Assembly (NCBI GenBank): GCA_032207245.1 | Contig: CM063504.1 | Location: 86,492,575-86,556,574, forward strand | DNA: 64,000 nucleotides | From: Pardosa pseudoannulata | Lineage: Eukaryota; Arthropoda; Arachnida; Araneae; Lycosidae | Reading direction: 5' to 3' | Part shown: positions 53,811-64,000 of the stretch, in pieces | How the letters are laid out: every line of letters begins with the position of its first letter | How positions within the stretch are numbered: the stretch's first letter is position 1 | Made by a program: the position numbers and the translations under genes | Notes under the pieces: model-generated | What the model saw: only the letters and a program-made list of their open reading frames with translations | Databases searched by the model: none | Told to the model about the DNA's origin: nothing

Positions 53811-56800
53811 TATCCATTCAAATATACTCGTTAGGACTTTTGTTTGATCTTACTATGCAAATAAATGTAAAAATAATTTTTACATCTTATTTATAAGCAC
53901 TTTAACTTAAACACATTTTATGTACTAATGTGCAGTTGACATCAATTCATCTAGTGTTGCAAGTGATTTATAGTCTAGTAAAAATTAGTCTGTAGCACTT
54001 TTATACTTTTTAACCTATTTTTTTCTCTTAAGTGAAGGTAATCCCGATCTTCCAGTTCTTAAATACCTGATATCATTTCTAATCTTGTCATTTGAATAAA
54101 ATTTTATTATTTTTCTAATTTTGCTGAAAAATTTACTTTTTCAGCAGGTACAACGATGAAATGATGTTTTATAATCTGTATCCTATGACATTTAAAATTA
54201 CAGCTTGACACTAATAAAAAATAGGCTATAATATTCAAAGTTGTTTCCATATTTATTTTACTCACAAAAGTCATTATAAAGCATAGAATTAAGATATTCA
54301 ACAGAAATGGTTTGGTTCTTAATGGGCTAAGCATTATAATTTAAAGTGTTGCATAAATTCTTATATTGATGCCTTAAAAAAAGTTCATAAATAACCCAGA
54401 AATTGATAACAGAAAAGTATATATCTAGTTTTTAAGAGAAAAATATCCTTTAACAGTGAGCTCATGATCATACATAAGAGAACAAATTATATTTTTGCAT
54501 CTCCAGATAAAGAAAGGCATTAAAGCAAGGATGAAATAAACAATTATCTGTATTTAAATCATTGATATGCATTTAGTAAGAATATCTTCTTTGCTATACA
54601 TAAGACAAATGATAAAAATTGCAGTGGTATAAGTATACTATTTTTGCCGTGAAAAGTTTTTGAAAAAACTACTAGAAAAAAAAAAAGGTAACAATATGAA
54701 GTTCTTTTTTTAAAAAAAGGTACTTTTGTACAGTAAAAATATCTTTATAAATTATTTGAAGGATTTATATTTAAAATAACTCTTCAATAAGGAAACCTTA
54801 AATTAATATTACTTTCTCAATCTTTGCATATTTATAGGCAGAAAATGAGTAATCACTAGAAAAAAATATTTCTACCATAAACTTTTTAAAATTCTTTATG
54901 TGAATACAGTTTTTTTTACATTGTTAATGATTTACCTTAGAATACCTTACAACATTATAGAATGAAAATTTCTCTAGGTTGATTTAAATTTATACAACGA
55001 ATTGAGACAAATGAAAGTTAATAAATATCCTTGTTGCTGAGGGACTAAAAATGTATAATTTTATGTTTTGGGGTTGATATTTTGATTATTTCTTTTTTTC
55101 AGACTGAGCCTGAGAAAAAAATTAACTTTAAACTTCCCTAAAACTTTACACCACTGCACTGTCATACATATAAATATTGCTACTACAAAATACAAGATAA
55201 TCAGAAACTCACAAATGTAAAATAATTTTAATTATTAATATATTTTATAAATGATGGTATACAAAACATGCTGTGGCATTGTAGCATTGTTCCATCTTTA
55301 ATTTAATTTAATTCATTAAGTTTATTCAAATGGAATTGTTTCATATTTTAGGTCTTATTTAAATATATAATTTTCAAAAGATATAAGAGATCAAAATATC
55401 CAAATTTTTAAAAACTTTTATTTTTACAATATGTTTTAAGCTAAATTTAAAAATTATGATCGAAATGTAATTTACAAACTATGAATGTCACATAGTAAAA
55501 AAGCAATTACATGATGATTTAGTCTCAAAAGATATTGATGTTAGTTTAAGTATTGTTTTAAGATGCCAATAAAATTACAATAGTTAATAAAAGAAATTTA
55601 AATTGTGAAATGCAAAATATTATTTTAAGCATGCAATTTGAATTTTATAATTTATTTTTTAATAACTTAATATAGAGCTTATTTTCAATATAACATTGTT
55701 TTTAATCTTGCAAAATAAGATCACTTAATCTTACCCTGATTAAAAACAACAGTATAAATGCAGTAATTTTTATCCAACAGTATCAAGCTACTTTGCATCT
55801 ATTACTAAAAAAGCTTTAGTTATATTAAATAAATTAAAAATTTTTAAATAAATTTGTTTAATAAGACCAAATATTAGTTTTTCTTTATTGATCAACCACA
55901 ATAAATTTTTTATTTAATTACATACAGAATTACAGATAGTAATTGAATATATCTTTTAAAGATTTGATTAATTATATCTATTTTTTTTTTAATTATGCAA
56001 AGAACAGAATGGAATAAAATAGTTTGTAGGCTGTATATTACTTATGTTACATTAATTTATGGTAATAAAAACATGAAATTAGTGAAAAATGACGTAGATG
56101 AAATGTAAATTTCTCACAAATAAATTTATACCTCATGAAACATAAAATGAAATTTTAAACACAGACAAATGAAATGACAAATAAAATAGTAAACAACAAT
56201 GAAAGGTTATCAAAACAACAAAAGTTTAATGTGCTTCTAAGAAGTCGAAACAACTAATAATATATTCTTATGTGTGTGTGTGTGTATATATATATTTACA
56301 TGTTACAGTGATATATACAAGTAAATTTTTTTCTATTTTTCAGGATTCTAGCTATCAATGAATGATTATATGATCTACCCTTGTCTGTTTTTAAATTGGT
56401 AAAATTTACATTAGTGTAGGACACTGGATAACTACCATAGAGTGCAATTAGAAAAATTAAATCACATTTGATTCTTGATTTTGTGCGTTCTGTGATTTCT
56501 ACAAGCTTAATCTGAAAAATTATATCAATAAAAATAATATCACAAACAGTAGCATGCAATTTTTTCTTTTGGTGATTTCTTTCTAAATAAAAATTATAAA
56601 TTTAAAATTAGTTTCAAAACATCTTTATTTAAGACATATCATTCCATGAAACTAAATTGAAGTAAATCTAAAATTCAAACAAAAATACATATATGATTTA
56701 GTAGAGAGTGGAAATAGCTATTGAAAAAACTATGGAATGGAAAGAAATATGATTACACCAAAAATTTTACTTGCTGTATAGAAAGACAATTTATTAAAAG

Positions 56801-59800
56801 AAACTACTTATTTTGATTTAATTTGAATCATTTTATAATAACATTTCTTCTAAAAGATTGGTTATATGGATTAAATTATTAGAGAAAAGAAGTAATATAT
56901 ATGAAGACAAACTAAATCATTTATATATTAAAAAGTTTGATTTTTATTATGTTAGCATTTTATTTTGTATACCACCTTATAACAATCTTTCATTTGTTAA
57001 AAATGTCTTTTAAAATTCCTGCTGACTTGAAACTATTTAAATATAACTATAACAAAATTTAAAAAATTATAAAGTATTTAAAATTGGATCAACTTAAAAT
57101 ATTTTTTATTAGTTTAATTTAAAATAGTAAAGTAATGTGTTAGTTGTCAGAACTGGTTTCTAAATCACTTATGACAAAAAAAAATTGATACAGATAGTCT
57201 ATGGATTTATCTTTTAAAAATATAATTAGTTATATAAATAATTTTTAATTATGAAAACAGCAGAATGGAATAAAATAGTTTTCAAGTTGTACATATATAA
57301 TCAGTTCTATTGTTAACTAATGAAATGTTTGAAACTTATTTAATTGATTTCTGTTCTATATAGATTTAAGGTTTGCATGCTACTGTATATATTATTAGTA
57401 TTTTTCACTCATAAACTATTCAACAAAATTTTGGATGATAATATTAATAACACTGGGAATGGTGCACATAAAAAGATTGTGCAAAGAGAAGAAAAACACA
57501 TAAAAGCGTATGAAATAACAGCTGAAAAAAACATTTGAGTATTTACAAAGCACAAATAAGTAATAATAGAAGTTAGTTACATTCTGTTTCAGTTATAGAG
57601 GAAGCTCACAATGAAAAAAGTTCAATGAATATATTGCCACAATGATAGAATTAAAAGTAGGTAGGCTTTTGCAGGCAACATATTTTTTTTTATTTATAAG
57701 GACATTTACATTAACAAGACTCTTCCCAAATCCAAAAATTTTAGTGGACTGAAAAACTGTAAAAACAAATCTCCCTTACCTTAATGCCAGATGTTGTCCT
57801 AGAATATTCTTACTTATATTAGATTTTTAAACCATCATATTTTAAAATTATAAAAACCCTGATATTTGTATCTAAACAAGTGAAAATTTTTAACAGAAGA
57901 TTTATAAAATGCCACATGATTAAAAAAAAAAAACTTAGGATTTTAAAGTAAAGTTGGACAGATTTATATTAAAGTTCAAATTGTTAGATAATGTATTTTA
58001 GTAACTCAAATTTTTATTAAAAATGATCAATAATATATATCAGTTTATTCCTCATTTTTAATATTTTAACAAATTTTATAAAAATGTTAGAAAAGAGGAA
58101 AAAAGGGCATTAATCATTAGAATTAAATTTCATAATAAAAGTTAACACTAGCAGAGATGAAAAGGTATATCATGTTGCCTATCCATTGCATTAAGATGTC
58201 TGCAAAAGTCAAACCTTTACCAAAACAATTACAAGACAAAGAGGAACAGTTATATATTTTTTTATATACATAATCAAATTTGATTGCCTTAGCAAAACAC
58301 ATATTTCACAGGTGACCATAACTTAAAAAGAGTTCAAGCAATCATATTCAGGTAGTTTAAAACAATATACTTAAACAACAAAATTTTGATTAATATCAAA
58401 TAATAATTTGCTCAATATAAACTACATAACAGTAGATTTTAAAAATAGTTACAAATTACTATCTTTAAGGCATTTACAGGGCTTGTACAGTTAGATTTAG
58501 AATATATATTATATGCAAAAGGCAACTTCAATTCATTTTTTAAAGACTACATTTTTACATTTCTTCCAAAAAATTTCACTTCTTTTATTATTCAATAATA
58601 AACATTTTTATATTGATTTTTATAAAATTCATAATAATCAACTGCAAAACCAATTTAATCTTTCGAGTTATGTATAAAAAAACTGAACTTTTCAGTTTTC
58701 CAATTTATTTATAATCTATGTTTCCAAGCACTAATTTTTTAAAAGCCCATTAATTATTTTAATTTTTTTATGGCTATTACTGAAAATATAAAAATAATTA
58801 TTTATGACTGCACTTAAATTTCATTGCATGTAAAAATTCTTTTAATTTAAAGCTATAATTTTTTTAAGTATGTTAGTGATGAAAGACATTTAACAAGTGA
58901 TATGGTTAATTGTAATTCAATCCTAAACCTTCTTTAATATTTTATAAACTATGGCAATTTTCTATAGCTGAATATCTAATAATTACTTATATTTAAGGGA
59001 TCAGCACACCTATTTTAATGAACTTTTTAATCAGCTATATAAAAGGCATCTTTATATAAATCTTGAATGCACAAATATTTTTCTAAAACCAAATTACAAT
59101 AAATCCTTGACTGTTCTAAAACAGTACATGAAAATGAAACAAATAAGAGAAGAATAAAAATACTTTATAATTAATTATATTAATAAACCCAACAATATTT
59201 AAACATAAAAACTTTTGAAATAAAAAATGAATTAAGGAAATTCTTTAAATTATGTTTTTATAGCTATAAATATATAGCTGAAGTAATTTAAAACTAATGG
59301 ATACTAATTTTATATAAATTTTTAATTTTGGCACTGATTTTCAACAAATTTCAGACATACATTCATTAGGTTTACACCTTTCATAAAATGAGCATTTCTC
59401 AGATTACTAGACTTATTGATTGAGCATTTGAAGTTAAATTTTCATTAAATTATGCATACTGTACTAACCCTGATTTAAAAGAAAGCAGGAAAAATGCAGA
59501 TAAAATCAACCATCATGTTTCATTTTCACAAAGCTCATTATTAATTTGCAGGGAAAGGGCAGGAAAGTGAAAAAAATTTTTAGTTTTATATTAAAGGCAC
59601 TAATTCCTTTAAGATATTGGAACTAGGCTTTATGTTGCATAAAAAGGTCTAATTAATACAATAGAGAATGTCTATGAAATCATATCATAAAAAATTTGAT
59701 TAATATAAACTAAAAAACTGTATGGTATCTTAAGAGGATTACATGCATGAAAAATGGTATGCATCAGCTTGCATTTCATCAGTTTTATACTATTTTCAAT

Positions 59801-59993
59801 GTGATGCATATGACTTCATCATTTAAGACTTTCATAAAAAATTAAATTATCATATCACATTTAAACTCAGATAATATAATTTGATACTTTCTCAATCTCA
59901 AAATAAAAGAATAAAAATCACATGGGAATAATTTTTTCATGTTTCACCTTCTAGTAATTGTAAATAATTGCAGTCCCATGTGGTGAACTAAAG

Positions 59994-59998
<5 letters not shown>
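53811..59998. other. AT-rich, CpG-poor, no gene identified
   Basis: The only structure noticed is a pair of similar segments (about 55930-56040 and 57187-57300) sharing CAGAATGGAATAAAATAGTTT and ATCTTTTAAA. No exon was recognised. Confidence 0.5.

Positions 59999-60079
<81 letters not shown>
59999..60079. repeat. (TA)n microsatellite
   Basis: About 80 bp of TA. Confidence 0.98.
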
Positions 60080-60082
<3 letters not shown>

Positions 60083-61002
60083 CTATTTTTGAATTTCATT
60101 TGCCTTAATCCATACTTTTAGTAATTGTTATATCCTATTATTTAATTTTAGTTAATTTAAATTATTCTCTCTACTTCAAAAAATTTTTTTATTGATGAAA
60201 AATATTTCATTCTAAAGCCATATTAGGGAAAATCAATATGCATCAGATTCCAAAGATAAAAATATAAATAGTAAGACCAGGTGGAAACAATGTGTAAAAG
60301 AAATAGTAGTATCACTGAATAATGAACTGTAATGAAAGCAAACATAAAACAAAAATTGAGAATTAGGATTCTAATCTAGCATAAAGTTAAATCTAAAATA
60401 AACTATTGGGAAAGTGAAACATTAAAAGTTGATTAAACTGAAAAACTATATACTTAATAATTGTAATAGTTTAATAGTAACTAGAGGTAATAGAGAAAAA
60501 TGCAGTTTCTGAAACACAGTTAAGAAAATTCAAATAAATTACATTCATAGAACTGTAATAAAATTTAAACAAAATGTATGAGGCATTTACTTATCTTATT
60601 TTTTTGTTAATTGGTATTCATATATTACAACCTAAGTAGATATAAAATATAAAGCAATGGTATTACCACAAAGTAAAATTATACCTTTAAAATAACAAAA
60701 ATGAATATAAAATATTCAAGGGTTAAGTTTTAAAGCTAACAGTCTTAAAAATACTATAAAGATATGATTTCATGATTTCAACCATACGAACATATATATC
60801 TAAGGATATGAAGTAGAGAATTTCCATTTGAATACTAATGTGAAACATATAAACATTATCATGCAGTTTGATCCTAACCCTTACCCTGCAGAGCTGTAAC
60901 TGTGATCACAAGAATGGGAATAAAATGTTTTAAGCTGAATACCTAATGTTAGAAGAGGGATGCCAAATCAGAGTAACAAAAAGGGTGATTGACATGTGTT
61001 TT
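60080..61002. other. Presumed 3' UTR or intron after the 61-kb PKC exon
   Basis: In the gene's sense this follows the TAG of the exon at 61003-61173. A minus-strand AATAAA occurs near 60186-60191, but no poly(A) site can be assigned from sequence alone. Confidence 0.35.
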
Positions 61003-61173
61003 CTAAGCTTCAATTTCTTTTGATTGCTGTGGCACATAAAATGGATTGACGAAAGAAAAACCAGCAAACTCGTTGCCACTCACGTTGTCCAGAACAGAGG
61101 AGTCAGCAGGAGTCAATGTTATTTTGGCATTTGTGAAGACGGGATCAAAATTTTCACCCGCACGTGCATTCCT
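61003..61173 (-). CDS. PRKC: Conventional PKC, alternative C-terminal V5 exon (beta I-like)
   Basis: This terminal exon encodes 56 residues and a TAG stop. On the minus strand the acceptor is TCCTTTCTTTGCTGCAG, and coding begins in frame with RNARAG. It has the NFD motif (ENFDPVF), the turn-motif Thr-Pro (LTPADS), the hydrophobic motif FAGFSF and the tail VNPFYVPQQSKEIEA. The opening RNA-x-ENFD resembles the vertebrate PKC-beta I tail exon (RNAENFDRFF). The segment between turn and hydrophobic motifs is unusual (VLDNVSGNEF instead of the usual I-x-N-I-D-Q-x-E/D-F). The exon is intact, in the same phase as the other V5 exon at 19517-19669, and upstream of it in transcription order. Skipping this exon would join the preceding kinase exon to the other tail. 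An independent tandem PKC gene is the alternative, but no kinase exon is visible between the two tails. Confidence 0.9.
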   Translation of the reverse strand, partial: RNARAGENFDPVFTNAKITLTPADSSVLDNVSGNEFAGFSFVNPFYVPQQSKEIEA

Positions 61174-62575
61174 CTGCAGCAAAGAAAGGAAAAAAGAAGA
61201 ATAAGCTGCATGGCTAAAATAAAAGTAGAGAGGACCTTGTGCATCATACAGAATCATACTACACACACACATATACGTCTCCCAGTTCAGTTAGAAATTA
61301 TTCATTAGCACTTATGGGAAAATAAACTAATTTTTATTGATATTCTATGCTAATACTTGACAAAATAACACAGTTTTCCACTGTTGTGATTTATGCTTGT
61401 TTAAGAACCTTAGAATCCTATAAACTTTTTCTAAATCTGATAGAAAGACTTTTATTGTAATTGTAGAGACATTGTTTACTATAGCTTTATTATCTTAAAT
61501 GTAGAAAGGGCCCTATTTACTTCAATTTATTGAGAGGATCTAATTTGACTTAGCTATTTCATTTTAATGTGAGAGGTCTTGGCATATCACATAGAATTAT
61601 ATATGCTACACATACATTAATATTACATCAACAGATTCAGGGGTGGCCATTGGGGATATAATATACTTCTTATATATATATTAACAAGTCTATCATAAGA
61701 GTGAATATAATGTAAACTCAACAACAGAATTTGCAGATTCAAACACTGCTTTAATTTTAAAATCTATAAACGAATCCCAGTATAAAGTAAAAATAATTTT
61801 TTTCTTAAAAAGATCTTTTATTTAAGTTAGAGAATGAAACTAAGTAAAATTTAAAATTTTAAAGAAATTTATTTACGATATAGTAAACAGTCTACAGATG
61901 TGATAAAATTTTAGCAAAAATTAACAAGTGCCTTTGTTTTTAACTTTTAATTTTCATAACAGTCAAAGAAAAATATAAGGATTAAGTTTTTGCTTATAAC
62001 TTTTATGAGAAATTTAGGTTCTTAAAATGCTTTTATGTGGCTTAAAAATTTATTTCTTAGTAAACATACTAAATTCTTGAATTGCAAGAAAAAAAGTTTT
62101 ATACTGATGATATTTTTTGTTTACCCATTTTAATGCAATCTGATTCAATTATAACAAAATAAACTTTGCACGGGAACTTATATATATGTGTGTGCATGTG
62201 TGTATATATATATATATATATCAGTTTTTTAATGAAAGGAAATTTTAATACTACATGATAGATTGACACTACATAAAAAGACGTATAATACAGATTTAAT
62301 GATATTTGATATTTTTAAAATTATTTTTTAAAATTTTAATTGAAATTTTTAGTGAAAATTTCATTTTTTAATAATGTGCAATATACAATATTCTGAACAA
62401 CACACAAGGTCTAAAAGAAGAAATAGCAAATGTTATAACAAAAGAGTGCTAGAGCTCACAAATTGCAACATATAAAATACACATAGCTGATTACAGAAAT
62501 AATATTTAAGAGCAAATGTGCGCAGATTAAGTTATTACAATTATTATATTTTGTGTAAAATGCTTATATATATGT
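61174..62575. other. Presumed intron upstream of the PKC exon
   Basis: AT-rich with a short TA/TG microsatellite (62179-62221). No kinase exon was seen. Confidence 0.5.
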
Positions 62576-63065
62576 GTAATATATCAAAATTATTACACTT
62601 TAATATCATAAAAATCGTCCTCTCTCGCATTCTTATTCCTTCAAAACTATTTTCCCAGCCACAAAATATTGTAATTAAAGGAGTATCCACAACTTAAAAC
62701 TCTTCCAAATCATTTTCCAAAGATTTCTCTGCATTATATGCAATTTTTCTGCCCACTGTCCCTGGTTCACTTTTCAATGATCTAAGTTCCTTTTACTGTT
62801 GAGGGTGCTGTCTAAGCTACTTTCTCTGGGAAAGATTTTCTTCTCTGTGTCTCACTCTGGGGTCCAACCCTGTTCCAGCACATATTTTGATGTTCATTCT
62901 CTTGTCTGCCTTTGACTGTTAAACATACCATTTTAACAGCTCCTCAATAAAAGTCAAGTTTGACTTGGACTTGTGATATTCTCTTCAATGGGGCCCAACA
63001 GCATATTGCTAGAGTAGTCTAGTTCTCTAGGCTTCTTGTCCAGTAGCCCAGGCAAGTAAAAACAA
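62576..63065. repeat. Dispersed 0.5-kb repeat, copy B
   Basis: Partner of 8031-8525, same orientation, about 54.5 kb away. It is preceded by TATATATGTGTAATATATC and ends CCAGTAGCCCAGGCAAGTAA. It is nearly free of CpG. Confidence 0.8.
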
Positions 63066-64000
63066 CAGTGGCTACAATTTCTATTGTGACCAATCATATA
63101 ATTTGTGCTGGTTTACATATATGTGTATGTGTATTTATATATATGTGTATATATAACATGGTACAGTTTCATAAATAAGTTTATATAAAATTTTGACTTA
63201 AATTCACAAAATTAGACTTTTGAAATGCATACCTTCTACCTCTTATTATTTCAGAAACTAATAAAATATAAAACATTTCAGTTTATTATAATAATATTAA
63301 AAATGTCATGTCATTCTTGAAAAATAAAAGGAATTAGAACTATTAAGTGTTCATAAAATGTATTTAGCAATAGTAATAAATAAAATTGTAACCTTTTTGG
63401 TGCAGCAATTAAAACAAAAAAGTGCAGAAAAAAATGCTTAAAAGATGTGGAAAGTTAATCATTATAAAATGCAATATAACAGCATTGCAAAAAAGGGGGA
63501 AAAAGCTCTTCAGTGCAACTGGATAAACACAAATTTATTTTACCCAAGAATCAACAAAATAAATACTACATGATTTTAAAAAACAACCAATATTAAATTT
63601 GTTAAGGAAGAAAGTATTTCTCCTCAAAGTACATAACAATAAAATAGGCTATATACATTATCTCATTTTTAAATATTTTTTTGGCCAATTACTTAAGCTT
63701 TAAACAAAATTTAATGAACAAAACACATATTTATTGATTAAAGAAATATAAAGGTTTTAAAAGCATTATAGTATTATTTTTTAAATGATTTATGTTAGTT
63801 TTATTTCAAAATTTTTCATACCATTAGACAGTCATAAAATACTAAGTGAAAACATTAAGTACTGTAACACTGAAATAAAGCATAACATTAACATTGAAAC
63901 AAAAAAAGCTTATATTTAATAACAATCAATAAATATTTCCTGTTAGCTTTACACTTATTAGTATGAAACTTATCTCTTTATATATAGTAAATAACAAAAT
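63066..64000. other. AT-rich, no gene identified
   Basis: TA/TG-rich at 63115-63155, then featureless AT-rich sequence to the window end. It is presumably still intron of the PKC gene. Confidence 0.5.

Overview
This is non-coding-dominated eukaryotic DNA. It is AT-rich, packed with (TA)n microsatellites, non-autonomous DNA transposons, tRNA-derived SINEs and retroelement fragments, and has no long open gene. The transposon mix, a 41-kb intron and the arthropod-like protein kinase C (PKC) exons point to an arthropod, most plausibly a spider or other arachnid. That assignment is inference, since no species-specific gene is present.

The only host coding sequence I can support is two small exons on the minus strand, at 61173-61003 and 19669-19517. 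Each has a polypyrimidine tract plus CAG acceptor, starts in the same reading phase, and encodes a complete C-terminal V5 tail of a conventional PKC: NFD motif, Thr-Pro turn motif, F-x-G-F-S-aromatic hydrophobic motif, then a stop. They look like alternative last exons of one PKC gene whose kinase exons lie beyond 64000. One tail resembles vertebrate PKC-beta I and the other beta II. Most of the window is then intron or 3' flank of that gene.

1-3357 is a tandem duplication (unit about 2.05 kb) carrying two copies of an 841-bp hAT element. 3.5-16 kb holds a SINE, TA arrays, a dispersed 0.5-kb repeat, two foldback (palindromic) elements and a MITE. 17667-18801 is a deleted Ginger-like element with long inverted repeats, CATA target duplications and an integrase C-terminal remnant. 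19.8-26 kb has two hAT elements with 8-bp target duplications, a piggyBac-like element that kept its C-terminal Cys-rich domain, a SINE and a local duplication. 26.5-27.1 kb is a 30-bp minisatellite, followed by three tandem diverged 0.9-1.25-kb units to 30.85 kb. 31.7-38.9 kb has LTR-like sequences, a compound palindromic microsatellite, two hAT elements, a tRNA-derived SINE and a SINE with a perfect 15-bp target duplication. 39.7-45.7 kb has more SINEs, a dead Tc1-like transposon, a TTAA-flanked element and a LINE 3' end.

From about 47 kb to the end the sequence is very AT-rich and visibly poor in CpG, with few recognisable insertions apart from a hairpin, a small MITE, local duplications and a second copy of the 8-kb repeat. 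That copy has lost CpG sites which the 8-kb copy retains.
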